Shown in pieces: positions 1 to 8,344 of a DNA stretch of 51,598 bases. Position numbers and translations under genes: made by a program. Source of the stretch: Pseudomonadota bacterium (GTDB lineage Bacteria > Pseudomonadota > Gammaproteobacteria > Xanthomonadales > Rhodanobacteraceae); NCBI GenBank assembly GCA_018240565.1, contig JAFEFO010000010.1, positions 1 through 51,598 on the forward strand. Reading direction: 5' to 3'. Position 1 is the stretch's first letter, and each line of letters opens with the position of its first letter. The notes below the pieces were generated by a model, which saw only the letters and a list, made by a program, of their open reading frames with translations, was not told where the DNA came from and made no database searches.

Positions 1-84
1 GGGAATGACGATGCCGCCGGCCGACTTGGTTTCGGCTTCCAGGCGCTTGATGATGACGCGGTCGTGCAACGGACGCAGTTTCAT
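1..84 (-). CDS. groES: Co-chaperonin GroES, N-terminal part (cut by window edge)
   Basis: The 28 visible residues start [18 protein letters not shown] and continue to GGIVIP, which is the conserved N-terminus of the 10-kDa chaperonin that caps GroEL and helps cytosolic proteins fold. The ATG (complement of 82-84) follows a GAGG ribosome binding site with suitable spacing. Upstream lie a sigma-70-like promoter and a CIRCE operator, so HrcA control of a groESL operon is expected. groEL should lie just outside the left edge. The rest of the protein is not in the window. Confidence 0.95.
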   Translation of the reverse strand, partial: MKLRPLHDRVIIKRLEAETKSAGGIVIP

Positions 85-128
85 GGTATCCCTCAACTGG
101 TTGATTTGAAACGATTTGATTGCGACTG

Positions 129-155
129 CTAGCACTCTATCGCAATGAGTGCCAA
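129..155 (-). promoter_or_regulatory. CIRCE element (HrcA operator) of groES
   Basis: The inverted repeat CTAGCACTC-N9-GAGTGCCAA differs from the CIRCE consensus TTAGCACTC-N9-GAGTGCTAA by one base in the left arm and one in the right arm as written. It lies 45 bp upstream of the groES start and just downstream of the predicted -10 box, the usual place for HrcA repression of heat-shock operons. Confidence 0.93.
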
Positions 156-183
156 TTTTACCGACATTGAAAACCCCTGCAAA
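155..183 (-). promoter_or_regulatory. groES promoter, sigma-70-like
   Basis: On the minus strand TTTGCA (178-183) and TAAAAT (155-160) are separated by 17 bp, directly upstream of CIRCE. The match is 4/6 at -35 and 5/6 at -10. A short CCCCT/AGGGG hairpin at about 174-189 overlaps the -35 box; it could be a terminator for leftward transcription, but promoter function explains the bases better. Confidence 0.6.
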
Positions 184-410
184 GAGGGGCGCCGACGGAT
201 TACTAGATGGGCACGCCTAAGCGGCTTTCAAGGGGGAAGGCCGGCATAATGAGCGTAGCCCGGCCATGCTTGTTCTGCGCTCCCGCTCCGATGACGAGAC
301 CGTCGTGCGCATCGCGCGGACCCGGTCGACAAACACCGCGAATTACGCACGACAAGAACGATCCAGCACTCCCGCAAAAGACGTCAAACACGATTGAAAC
401 GCTAGACTGC
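184..410. other. Intergenic stretch at the left end of the inserted segment
   Basis: Between the groES promoter and the likely start of the methyltransferase-like gene I see no convincing coding signal. Reading frames stay open on both strands but give low-complexity translations unlike any family I know. A GGCCGG...CCGGCC inverted repeat sits near 239-266. No remnant of the missing N-terminal half of cutA is visible here. Confidence 0.4.
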
Positions 411-1193
411 ATGCAAGCATCCGAAGCATCCAACAATTTTCAGAGAGCAATACAGGCAATGTTCCATACTCTCAAGCAGGCAATGCAGATTGTAAAATGG
501 CGCCAGCTCAGCATCGCGACCGAGCGATGCTCACTATGCAATTTTCCTGTCAACTTGCGCCTGAGCGGCAATGAGATAGGCGTGCGGTGCCCAAGATGCA
601 GGGCAAGCGCAATTACTCAATCACTGGTGGAGACTCTTCAGGCATGCGTAGCGAATTTGGCGCAAAAAGATACCTACGAGCTTTCGTCAAGCGGACCGCT
701 TGTTGCCTACCTGAAATCTCATTCCCGCTCATTAACCTTAAGCGAGTACTTTGATGACGTATCGCCCGGATCCGTATCGATCTCTGGCATACCCTGCGAG
801 GACGTTCAACAATTGACGTTTCGGGACGCCTCGTTCGATCTGTGCACATGTACGGAAGTATTCGAACATGTTGCGGACGATCTCAAAGGCTTCTCTGAGA
901 TTTGTCGTGTGTTGCGACCTGGCGGATTTTTTGTTTTTACAGTTCCGCTCTCTTCATCCGACGTGACAACGGAAAGAACTGCGTTCCGTGATGGCAAACG
1001 GATCAACATATTGCCTGTCGAATACCACAGGGACCGCTGGCGCGGTCCCTGTGTATTTTGTTTCAGAAACTACGGAAATGACATTTTGGAGCGCGTCGTC
1101 GCCAGTGGCTTCCGCAAAGCGGAATTTTTTCTTCCGCAGCGGAAGCTGTTCGGCTTTGCGAGACGTGTCATCGTCGCGGAAAAGTCTCGCTAG
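411..1193 (+). CDS. Zinc-finger-containing class I methyltransferase-like protein
   Basis: About 260 residues from the ATG at 411; the frame is open further upstream (to 207), but residues before 411 look non-coding, and an ATG at 459 is another option. A CSLCNF...CPRC zinc-finger-like segment is followed by a Methyltransf_11-type core: an acidic strand, then FDLCTCTEVFEHV and the post-motif III strand RVLRPGGFFVFTVPL. The usual glycine-rich SAM motif I is replaced by ELSSSGPL, so catalysis is not assured. The substrate is unknown. The gene is visibly less GC-rich than its neighbours and converges on the next gene, their stop codons overlapping by a few bases. Horizontal origin is likely. Confidence 0.7.
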   Translation: MQASEASNNFQRAIQAMFHTLKQAMQIVKWRQLSIATERCSLCNFPVNLRLSGNEIGVRCPRCRASAITQSLVETLQACVANLAQKDTYELSSSGPLVAYLKSHSRSLTLSEYFDDVSPGSVSISGIPCEDVQQLTFRDASFDLCTCTEVFEHVADDLKGFSEICRVLRPGGFFVFTVPLSSSDVTTERTAFRDGKRINILPVEYHRDRWRGPCVFCFRNYGNDILERVVASGFRKAEFFLPQRKLFGFARRVIVAEKSR

Positions 1194-2581
1194 TCAAAGT
1201 AGGTAAGCACTACATCCTGAGGGACGCTCACATGATGGAGAGTCGTTCCGGAAACGTTGACGACTGCTGAAACCGTGTGCGTCCCAACGGATAACGTCGT
1301 GCTGTTGGGACCAGGAGCCGAAATATAGGACGACGAAAGCGTCCTGCTCGATTGGCCATAGCCGGCGGCAAGCTGCTGAATACCGATGGTTCCCACAGGT
1401 GATCCATCGACATAAATCTGAAGCGTCGCCGTCGCGAAGCTGTCCGTATTGTCGGCCTGAATCCGGGTCTTCGCAGAAAAGTAGACGATGCCATCGTTGC
1501 CTGACGGAATCGTCACTGAGGTCGAGCCTATTGCTACGTTTGAACCGCTCGCCGGACAACTAGGCCAGCTCACCGTAGTGGCCACGCACTTCCATGTGTA
1601 TGTGCTACAGAACGAATTTGTACCGCCAGAGGCTGATCCCATGACGACACCATCGACCATAGATAGCAGTTTCGCACTTCCAGCCTTGTAACATACTCCA
1701 TTTTCATGGGGGTTGGGCTGGTCCGAGCCGAACGCAAGCTCGCTCGCCACGAACGAGATTGTTCTGGTTTGCCCAACTGCGAGCGAGTACTTGGCATGTG
1801 CGTACATTGCACCCTGCAGTTCTCCAGTGGTATCAAGATCATCTACTGACCACGAAGCGGAACCAGTTGATTGGCAGGTATTATCTGCGTAGATGCCCCA
1901 GAGCGCATCCCCTCTGCCATTTTTTATACCACTATCGCACGAGTTGAAAGACCGCCCCGACACCATTGAAACGATATTCGTCGCAGTAGGCCCTGGATTG
2001 GATATGCTTTGGCTAAGGATGGAAACAACAGGGCGAGTGCTACCCCCTTCGGTGACGTTAACTGTCGGAGGATTGTAGGTCGTTACATTGATGTTGCCGG
2101 ATTCGCCTGACAAGAATGAAGAATGGACCTGTGAGAAAGGCTGCACGAGTACTGATAAGCCACTACCGGAGCCGACTTTGAAGCGCCCTGGCCGTGACGA
2201 GCTTGAGCTTGCAACTAGGGCGACAGTATGAATGCCTGCCGTCAATGTTGCGTTGGCGAGAGCATTGAAGGAATGCTGCACCGATGCTGATGATGAACCC
2301 CAATCCGTTACCGCAACACTTGAATTGCCCGTAGACCCGTCAATCGCAACGGCAATCTGCCCCGCAGGCGCATCAACCGCGAAGTAGCGGCCGTCTGCAA
2401 CACCGATGACTACTGCAGGCTCACTCAGCGTAATTGTTCGCGTCAATACTATTTGATATGTTGTCGAATTGATTTGGACGTCTGAGGCAAGCTTCACGAA
2501 GGCTGATTGCTCACGGGTTGCCCATGCACTCGTTGCTACCAAAGCAAAACTCGACAAGCAAATCTTTACTAAAAGCTTCAT
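1190..2581 (-). CDS. Exported protein of unknown function, 463 aa
   Basis: The start is secure: AAGGAG lies 5 bases before the ATG. The product begins with a clear Sec signal peptide (MKLLVKICLSSFALVATSAWA). The mature part is rich in Ser, Thr, Val and Gly and looks like beta-sandwich material; two segments resemble each other (NATLTAGIHTVALVAS near the N-terminus and STTLSVGTHTVSAVV near the C-terminus), suggesting repeated Ig-like modules. A pair of cysteine-containing stretches lies in the middle. I recognise no family. Base composition is less GC-rich than the housekeeping genes and it belongs to the same insert as the methyltransferase-like gene. A surface or extracellular role is plausible but unproven. 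Confidence 0.8.
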   Translation of the reverse strand: MKLLVKICLSSFALVATSAWATREQSAFVKLASDVQINSTTYQIVLTRTITLSEPAVVIGVADGRYFAVDAPAGQIAVAIDGSTGNSSVAVTDWGSSSASVQHSFNALANATLTAGIHTVALVASSSSSRPGRFKVGSGSGLSVLVQPFSQVHSSFLSGESGNINVTTYNPPTVNVTEGGSTRPVVSILSQSISNPGPTATNIVSMVSGRSFNSCDSGIKNGRGDALWGIYADNTCQSTGSASWSVDDLDTTGELQGAMYAHAKYSLAVGQTRTISFVASELAFGSDQPNPHENGVCYKAGSAKLLSMVDGVVMGSASGGTNSFCSTYTWKCVATTVSWPSCPASGSNVAIGSTSVTIPSGNDGIVYFSAKTRIQADNTDSFATATLQIYVDGSPVGTIGIQQLAAGYGQSSRTLSSSYISAPGPNSTTLSVGTHTVSAVVNVSGTTLHHVSVPQDVVLTYFD

Positions 2582-2712
2582 AACGACTCCTTAGCAAAAA
2601 TCGAGACCCTGACGACGTCCCCTCGCGCTGTCCCAAACTTAGCGCATAGCACCCATGGCAAAATGTCTATTGCGTAACATAATCGTCAAACAGGTCAATT
2701 GTCGCCGCGTCA

Positions 2713-2916
2713 ATGTCCGCTCAAAGCACTCAATACCCACCTGTGAAGCATCCAGTCCAGGCAATGTACAAGCGCTTCGACGCGTTGCGCGAGCGCATCG
2801 TTTCGCTGCATCCGTATGAACTGCCGGAGGTGATCGCGGTCGATATCGCTTCCGGACATGTGCCGTATCTGGACTGGATAGCGGCGCAAACTGAACCCGA
2901 TGCAAGCCCGCGCTGA
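2713..2916 (+). pseudogene. cutA: Truncated CutA (C-terminal half only)
   Basis: From about residue 20 the translation KRFDALRERIVSLHPYEL-PEVIAVDIASG...PYLDWI matches the C-terminal half of CutA, a trimeric protein linked to divalent-cation tolerance and to membrane delivery of DsbD in some bacteria. A normal CutA is about 105-110 residues; here only about 48 match and the first strands are missing. The bases before the match belong to the less GC-rich insert. cutA typically sits next to dsbD, as here, so this is a remnant rather than a new gene. An ATG at 2764 could still start a short product, which should not form the normal trimer. Confidence 0.75.
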
Positions 2917-2961
2917 ATCGTCCGGTCGTCTGCCGTATCCATAACCTGCGACAATCGCCGC

Positions 2962-5226
2962 ATGAAACGATTTGCCACATTGCTTTTCGCCCTGCTCAGC
3001 AGCGCCGGCATTGTCCACGCCGACGAGGCGGACAACCTGCTGCCGGTCGACCAGGCCTTCCGCGTCGAAGCCACGGCGCCGGATCGGCAGACGGTGCAAT
3101 TCAAGTTCACGATCGCGAACGACTACTACCTGTATCGCGGCCGGATTTCGACCAAGGCGGCAGACGCCACAACCACGCTCGGCGAGTTGGACCTGCCTGA
3201 TGGCAAGAAGAAACACGACGAGTTTCTCGGCGATGTCGAGATCTACCACCACGGTTTCACCGCGACCCAGCATCTGACCGCCGCGACCGATGCGACGAAT
3301 GCGGTCATCGAGCTGCGCTATCAGGGATGCCACGAAGTCGATCCGAAGATCTGCTTTCCGCCGCAGAAGAAAATCCTGACCGTAGCGTTGCCGGCCGGCG
3401 CGTCGACGCCATTGTCCTTGGGCGCGGCGCTCGGCGCGGCCACCGGGGAATCGACGTCTGCGCCGCTGTTTGGCAGTGACAAGCCGCTGCCCGCCGAACA
3501 GGCGTTCAAGTTCGAGGCCATCGCCACCGGTCCGGGCGAGATTCTCGCGCGCTTCACCATGCCGAAGGGTTATTACCTGTATCGCGACAAGACGAATTTT
3601 TCGGTCGCGGCCAGCAGCGGAGCCAACCTGGGCGCACCGGCATTTCCGCCTGGCGTCCAGCACACCGACGCCAACTTCGGCGCGACCACGGTGTATTTCG
3701 ACCAGGTCGAGATTCCGCTGCCGCTGTCGCGCACCGACACGACCGCGCACGCGCTGGCGCTGACCGCGAACTTCCAGGGCTGCAAGGAAAACAGCGTCTG
3801 CTATCCGATGATGCAGCGCACGCTGGACGTTTCGCTGCCGGCGGGCACGGCAAGCGCCTCGCCCCCTCTCCCGGCGCTGCGCGCCGACCTCCCGCGCGAA
3901 GGGGGAGGTGCAAAACCGAGCAACAACGACAACAGCCATTTTGCGCAGGCCTTGAATGGATCGCTGTGGCTGGTGTTCGGCGTGTTCTTCCTTGCCGGCA
4001 TCGGCCTTGCGTTCACACCTTGCGTATTTCCGATGATTCCGATTTTGTCCGGCATCATCGCCGGCGCGGGCGAGAACATCACCACGCGGCGCGCGATCGT
4101 GCTGTCGCTGGTCTACATCCTCGCCAACGCGGTGATCTTCACCATTGCCGGTGTCATCGCGGGCCTGGCCGGCAGCAATCTGCAAGCCGCCTTCCAGACG
4201 CCGTGGGTGTTGTGGAGTTTCGCCGGCTTGTTCGTGCTGCTGGCGTTGTCGATGTTCGGCTTCTACGAATTGCAGTTGCCGAGTTCCTGGCAATCGAAAC
4301 TGGCGAACGTGAGCAACAAGCAACACGGCGGTTCGCTCGCCGGCGTTGCCATCATGGGCGCCTTGTCGGCACTGATCGTCGGCCCCTGCGTGACGCCGCC
4401 GCTCGCGGTCGCGGTGCTGTACATCGCGCAGAAACACGACGCCGTGCTCGGCGGCTTTGCGCTGTTCGCGCTTGCGCTGGGCATGGGTGCGCCACTCGTG
4501 GTGTTCGGCGCCAGCGCCGGCAAATTCCTGCCGCGCGCGGGGGCATGGATGGACGCGGTCAAGGCCGTGTTCGGCGTGACCTTCCTCGCGCTCGCCATCT
4601 GGATGCTGTCGCGCGTCGTCGATACGCCGTGGATCATGCTGATGTCCGGCCTGCTCGCCGTCGCCTGCGCGGTATACCTCGGCGCACTCGAACGCCTGGC
4701 CGACGGTGCATCCGGCTGGAAGAAGTTGTGGAAGGCGCTCGGCGTCGTGCTGCTCATCGCCGGCGCGGCGGAACTGATCGGCGCGGCGGCAGGCTCGAAC
4801 GACCTGCTGCAACCCTTGCGTGGCCTCTCGACCGGCAGCGGCGCGGCCGCGACGGCGCAAGGGCTGACGTTTCGCAAGGTGAAATCCGTCGCCGATGTCG
4901 ATGCGGCGCTGGCCGCGGCGAAATCCGCCGCGCAACCGGTGATGTTCGATTTCTACGCGGACTGGTGCGTGTCGTGCAAGGAGATGGAAAAGTTCGTCTT
5001 CACCGATCCGCGCGTCCAGCAGGAGCTGTCCGGATTCGTGCTGTTGCAGGCCGATGTCACCGCCAATGATGCGGTCGACCAGGCGCTGATGAAGCACTTC
5101 GACATCGTCGCGCCGCCGGACACCGTGTTCTTCGACGCCGACGGCACGCAGCGCCACGACCTGCAATTGACCGGCCCGGAGAGTGCGCAGAAGTTCGCAC
5201 AACGCGTCGCGGCGGTTCGGCGCTAA
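2962..5226 (+). CDS. dsbD: Thiol:disulfide interchange protein DsbD with two N-terminal alpha domains
   Basis: DsbD carries electrons from cytosolic thioredoxin across the inner membrane to periplasmic disulfide isomerases and cytochrome c maturation proteins. After a signal peptide (residues 1-20) there are two tandem DsbD-alpha domains: cysteines near 123/131 (GCHEVDPKICF) and near 274/280 (GCKENSVCY). A multi-helix membrane domain follows with FTPCVFP (Cys near 354) and GPCVTPP (Cys near 476). The C-terminal thioredoxin-like domain has DWCVSCK (Cys near 669 and 672). At 754 residues it is longer than the E. coli protein (about 565) because of the duplicated alpha domain. It ends 9 bp before the TlpA-like gene, so the two are probably co-transcribed. 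Confidence 0.95.
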   Translation: MKRFATLLFALLSSAGIVHADEADNLLPVDQAFRVEATAPDRQTVQFKFTIANDYYLYRGRISTKAADATTTLGELDLPDGKKKHDEFLGDVEIYHHGFTATQHLTAATDATNAVIELRYQGCHEVDPKICFPPQKKILTVALPAGASTPLSLGAALGAATGESTSAPLFGSDKPLPAEQAFKFEAIATGPGEILARFTMPKGYYLYRDKTNFSVAASSGANLGAPAFPPGVQHTDANFGATTVYFDQVEIPLPLSRTDTTAHALALTANFQGCKENSVCYPMMQRTLDVSLPAGTASASPPLPALRADLPREGGGAKPSNNDNSHFAQALNGSLWLVFGVFFLAGIGLAFTPCVFPMIPILSGIIAGAGENITTRRAIVLSLVYILANAVIFTIAGVIAGLAGSNLQAAFQTPWVLWSFAGLFVLLALSMFGFYELQLPSSWQSKLANVSNKQHGGSLAGVAIMGALSALIVGPCVTPPLAVAVLYIAQKHDAVLGGFALFALALGMGAPLVVFGASAGKFLPRAGAWMDAVKAVFGVTFLALAIWMLSRVVDTPWIMLMSGLLAVACAVYLGALERLADGASGWKKLWKALGVVLLIAGAAELIGAAAGSNDLLQPLRGLSTGSGAAATAQGLTFRKVKSVADVDAALAAAKSAAQPVMFDFYADWCVSCKEMEKFVFTDPRVQQELSGFVLLQADVTANDAVDQALMKHFDIVAPPDTVFFDADGTQRHDLQLTGPESAQKFAQRVAAVRR

Positions 5227-5235
5227 AATGGCGTT

Positions 5236-5787
5236 ATGCTCAAGTCGAACCTGTTCATCATCCTGATCGCCATCGTCGGCGCTCTGCTCGGCCTGTTCGC
5301 CGGCAGCTACTTCACCCACCCGCGCGTCGTCGGCCTGCCGGTCGGCGCGGGCGTGCTCGCTCCCGGTGGGCAACTGGCCGATCTGCAATTTCCCGGTACC
5401 GACGGCAACGCGCACCGACTCGGCGACTGGCACGGCAAGCTGGTGCTGGTGAATTTCTGGGCGACCTGGTGCGGGCCCTGCCGCGAGGAAATGCCCCTGC
5501 TCGATGCGGCGGCGAAAAAATACGCGAACGAAGGTTTTCGTGTGGTCGGCGTGGCGATCGACGACCCGGATGCAGTTGCCGGCATGCTCAAGTCCAATCC
5601 GGTCGGCTATCCCATCCTGCTCGGTGCCGACGACACCCTGGACACGGTCGGCGACAACCGCGGCGTGCTGCCGTATTCGCTGCTGATCGGCCCGGACGGC
5701 AAGATGATCACCCTGCGCGCCGGCAGTTTCACTTCCGCCGACGGGTTGGCGCGCTGGATCGAACCGCATTTGGGCAAGCCTGGTTAA
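5236..5787 (+). CDS. TlpA/ResA-like membrane-anchored thioredoxin
   Basis: A 183-residue protein with one N-terminal hydrophobic anchor (about residues 5-25) and a redoxin domain carrying WATWCGPCREEMP (Cys 78 and 81), the signature of TlpA/ResA/DsbE-type periplasmic thioredoxins. Such proteins reduce disulfides in apocytochrome c or other periplasmic targets and are recharged by DsbD or CcdA. Its position 9 bp after dsbD supports DsbD as electron donor. The conserved cis-proline region (GVLPYSLLIG) is present. The exact target cannot be told from sequence. Confidence 0.9.
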   Translation: MLKSNLFIILIAIVGALLGLFAGSYFTHPRVVGLPVGAGVLAPGGQLADLQFPGTDGNAHRLGDWHGKLVLVNFWATWCGPCREEMPLLDAAAKKYANEGFRVVGVAIDDPDAVAGMLKSNPVGYPILLGADDTLDTVGDNRGVLPYSLLIGPDGKMITLRAGSFTSADGLARWIEPHLGKPG

Positions 5788-5898
5788 ACAGCAGCGAATT
5801 CCTGCGATCTTCCTTGGATCGTGCTGGACATCGTCGGCTAACTCTTGCACACTTTCGCGCCTTGACCGGCCCCGCGCCGGCGCTTTTCGGCAACGGGT

Positions 5899-6345
5899 GT
5901 GTCCAAGATCCTCGTCCTGCATGGCCCCAACCTGAACCTGCTCGGCACGCGCGAGCCGGATGTCTACGGCCATGCCACGCTTGCCAGCATCGACGCGGAT
6001 CTCGCGGCGAATGCGCGCGCATCGGGACACGAACTCACCTCGTTCCAGTCCAATGCCGAGCACGAATTGATCGAGCGCGTCCAAGCCGCCCGCGCGGATG
6101 GCACCGCCTTCATCCTGATCAATCCCGGCGCCTTCACCCATACCAGCGTCGCCTTGCGCGATGCGCTGGCGGCGGTAAAGATCCCGTTCATCGAGGTGCA
6201 CCTTTCCAACGTGCATGCGCGTGAGCCGTTCCGCCGGCTTTCGTATTTTTCGGACATCGCCGTGGGCGTGATCGCCGGATTCGGCGCGCAGAGCTACCGG
6301 CTCGCGCTGGACGCCGCGACTGCGTATTTGAACAGGGCGCGTTGA
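5899..6345 (+). CDS. aroQ: Type II 3-dehydroquinate dehydratase
   Basis: A 148-residue protein beginning at a GTG codon with [19 protein letters not shown], the family hallmark. The catalytic Tyr lies in DVYGHATL, and the substrate-binding segments [10 protein letters not shown] and [14 protein letters not shown] are intact. It dehydrates 3-dehydroquinate to 3-dehydroshikimate in the shikimate pathway, as a cytosolic dodecamer in known members. A GCCGGCGC-containing hairpin just upstream (about 5870-5890) may end the dsbD-tlpA transcript. aroQ directly before accB-accC is a common gammaproteobacterial order. Confidence 0.96.
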   Translation: MSKILVLHGPNLNLLGTREPDVYGHATLASIDADLAANARASGHELTSFQSNAEHELIERVQAARADGTAFILINPGAFTHTSVALRDALAAVKIPFIEVHLSNVHAREPFRRLSYFSDIAVGVIAGFGAQSYRLALDAATAYLNRAR

Positions 6346-6378
6346 GCGACAATTACCGAATTTTGCAAGGAGTTTGCC

Positions 6379-6843
6379 GTGGATCTTCGCAAGATCAAGA
6401 CACTGATCGATATTCTCGAACAATCGAACCTGGCCGAAATCGAGATCAAGGAAGGCGAGGAATCCGTGCGCCTGAGCCGCATGCCCAAGGGCACACTGCC
6501 GGCGCAGACCGTGGTTCCGGTTGCCGCTGCGACGCATGCGGAAGTCCCGCGCGCCGTCGCGGCAGCGGCGCCTGTCGCCGCAGCATCCGCCGACAAGGGC
6601 CTGCCGCCGGGCCATGTCGTGAACTCGCCGATGGTCGGCACGTTCTACGCGTCGGCCAATCCGGAAACGCCGCCATTCGTGAAGGTCGGCCAGCAGGTAA
6701 AAATCGGCGACACGCTCGGCATCATCGAGGCGATGAAGATGTTCAACCAGATCGAGGCCGACCAGGCCGGCACCGTGGTTGCGGTACTGGCCACCAACGG
6801 CCAGCCGGTGGAATTCGATCAACCGCTGTTCGTGATCGGCTGA
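6379..6843 (+). CDS. accB: Biotin carboxyl carrier protein of acetyl-CoA carboxylase
   Basis: A GTG start preceded by AAGGAG at 6367-6372 gives a 154-residue protein. The N-terminal helical part ([20 protein letters not shown]) binds biotin carboxylase in known members; an Ala/Pro-rich linker (about residues 40-75) leads to the biotinyl domain with the EAMKMFNQ biotinylation motif. BCCP carries carboxybiotin between AccC and the AccAD carboxyltransferase in the first committed step of fatty-acid synthesis. It ends 7 bp before accC, so the two form one transcription unit. Confidence 0.97.
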   Translation: MDLRKIKTLIDILEQSNLAEIEIKEGEESVRLSRMPKGTLPAQTVVPVAAATHAEVPRAVAAAAPVAAASADKGLPPGHVVNSPMVGTFYASANPETPPFVKVGQQVKIGDTLGIIEAMKMFNQIEADQAGTVVAVLATNGQPVEFDQPLFVIG

Positions 6844-6850
6844 CGCGGCG

Positions 6851-8218
6851 ATGCTCGACAAAGTCGTCATCGCCAACCGCGGCGAAATCGCCCTGCGCGT
6901 GCTGCGCGCCTGCCAGACGCTCGGCATCCGCACCGTGGCCGTGCATTCCACCGCCGACCGCAACCTCAAGCATGTCGGCATGGCCGACGAATCCGTGTGC
7001 ATCGGTCCGGCACCGGCGGCGGAGAGCTACCTCAACATTCCGGCGATCATCGCCGCGGCGGAAGTGACCGACGCGCAGGCGATCCATCCCGGCTACGGAT
7101 TCCTGTCCGAGAACGCCGACTTCGCCGAGCGCGTGGAGCAATCCGGCTTCGTTTTCATCGGCCCGACCGCGAACGTGATTCGCATGATGGGCGACAAGGT
7201 CGAAGCCATCCGCGCGATGCAGGCGGCCGGCGTGCCCTGCGTTCCCGGTTCCGGCGGACCGCTCGGTGATGACGCCGCGGTGAACGCGAAGATCGCGCGC
7301 GACATCGGCTATCCGGTCATCATCAAGGCGGCCGGCGGCGGCGGCGGCCGCGGCATGCGCGAGGTGCGTACCGAAGCGCACCTTTCCAATGCCATCACCC
7401 TGACCAAATCCGAGGCCAAGGCCGCATTCGGCAACGCCGAGGTCTACATGGAAAAATTCCTGGAGAATCCGCGCCACGTGGAAATCCAGGTGCTCGCGGA
7501 CGGCCAGGGCAATGCGATCCACCTGGGCGAACGCGACTGTTCGATGCAGCGCCGCCACCAGAAAGTCGTCGAGGAAGCGCCTGCACCGGGAATCACGCCG
7601 GAGCAACGCGCGCAAATCGGCAAGGTTTGCGTGGAGGCCTGCGTGCGCATCGGCTATCGCGGCGCCGGCACGTTCGAATTCCTGTACGAAAACGGCCGCT
7701 TCTATTTCATCGAGATGAACACGCGCATCCAGGTCGAGCACCCGGTGACCGAGTTCATCACCGGCGTTGATCTTGTGCGCGAGCAATTGCTGATCGCCGG
7801 CGGCGAGAAACTGTCGATCCGGCAATCCGATATCGAGATCAACGGCCATGCGATCGAATGCCGCATCAATGCCGAGGATCCGGATACCTTCATGCCCAGC
7901 CCCGGCACGGTCAAACGCTTCGAAAGCGCGGGCGGCCCCGGCGTGCGCATCGACACGCACGTTTACGACGGCTACCGCATCCCGCCGAACTACGACTCGA
8001 TGATCGGCAAGCTCATCGTGCACGGCCGCGACCGCGCCACCGCGATCGCGCGCATGCGCATCGCGCTGGCCGAGATGGTGTTCGAAGGCGTCAAGACCAA
8101 CCTGCCGTTGCAGCAGCGCATCATGGCCGACGGCGGTTTCCAGGCCGGCGGGCAGAACATCCATTACCTGGAAAAACGCATCGCCGAGGCGAAGGAAAAG
8201 GCGATCAAGTTGAGCTGA
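6851..8218 (+). CDS. accC: Biotin carboxylase subunit of acetyl-CoA carboxylase
   Basis: A 455-residue ATP-grasp enzyme starting [20 protein letters not shown]. The glycine-rich ATP loop [14 protein letters not shown], the [14 protein letters not shown] segment and [14 protein letters not shown], all typical of biotin carboxylase, are intact and the length is standard (about 450). It uses ATP and bicarbonate to carboxylate biotin on AccB. It follows accB by 7 bp. A palindromic repeat starts 24 bp after its stop and separates it from prmA. Confidence 0.97.
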   Translation: MLDKVVIANRGEIALRVLRACQTLGIRTVAVHSTADRNLKHVGMADESVCIGPAPAAESYLNIPAIIAAAEVTDAQAIHPGYGFLSENADFAERVEQSGFVFIGPTANVIRMMGDKVEAIRAMQAAGVPCVPGSGGPLGDDAAVNAKIARDIGYPVIIKAAGGGGGRGMREVRTEAHLSNAITLTKSEAKAAFGNAEVYMEKFLENPRHVEIQVLADGQGNAIHLGERDCSMQRRHQKVVEEAPAPGITPEQRAQIGKVCVEACVRIGYRGAGTFEFLYENGRFYFIEMNTRIQVEHPVTEFITGVDLVREQLLIAGGEKLSIRQSDIEINGHAIECRINAEDPDTFMPSPGTVKRFESAGGPGVRIDTHVYDGYRIPPNYDSMIGKLIVHGRDRATAIARMRIALAEMVFEGVKTNLPLQQRIMADGGFQAGGQNIHYLEKRIAEAKEKAIKLS

Positions 8219-8242
8219 TGTGACGTTCACAAAAAATCTGAC

Positions 8243-8327
8243 GTCATTCCGGCAGGGATTGCCGGAATCCAGAAGCCAAGGATGGCATCCATGCAGTCTG
8301 GATGCCGGCAATCCATGCCGGCATGAC
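8243..8327. repeat. Palindromic repeat, copy 1 (upstream of prmA)
   Basis: Two arms of 31 bases (8243-8273 and 8297-8327) are imperfect reverse complements, both bounded by GTCAT...CCAGA. Each arm also contains a smaller GCCGGnATCC-type palindrome. A second copy with the same termini precedes purD. Both copies end ATGACGAGCAAA. This resembles the dispersed GTCATTCC...GGAATGAC repeats common in proteobacterial genomes. It lies 17 bp before the prmA start, so it must be part of that gene's leader. Confidence 0.85.
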
Positions 8328-8344
8328 GAGCAAAAGAAACTCGT

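Noticed and set aside
172..190. Hairpin CCCCT/AGGGG followed by TTTT on the minus strand as a terminator
   Set aside because: The stem is only 5 bp and it overlaps the -35 box of the groES promoter; no minus-strand gene ends just before it.
203..436. Small minus-strand open frame of 77 codons near groES
   Set aside because: No ribosome binding site, no recognisable family, and it overlaps the upstream extension of the methyltransferase-like gene; coding is not supported.
2710..7002. Very long minus-strand open frame (over 1400 codons) opposite dsbD-accB
   Set aside because: Arg/His/Gln-rich translation without domains, lying opposite well-recognised genes; a product of high GC and third-position bias. 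The same holds for minus-strand frames at 6743-10093 and 9682-12879 and for plus-strand frames at 16604-18958 and 22480-25230.
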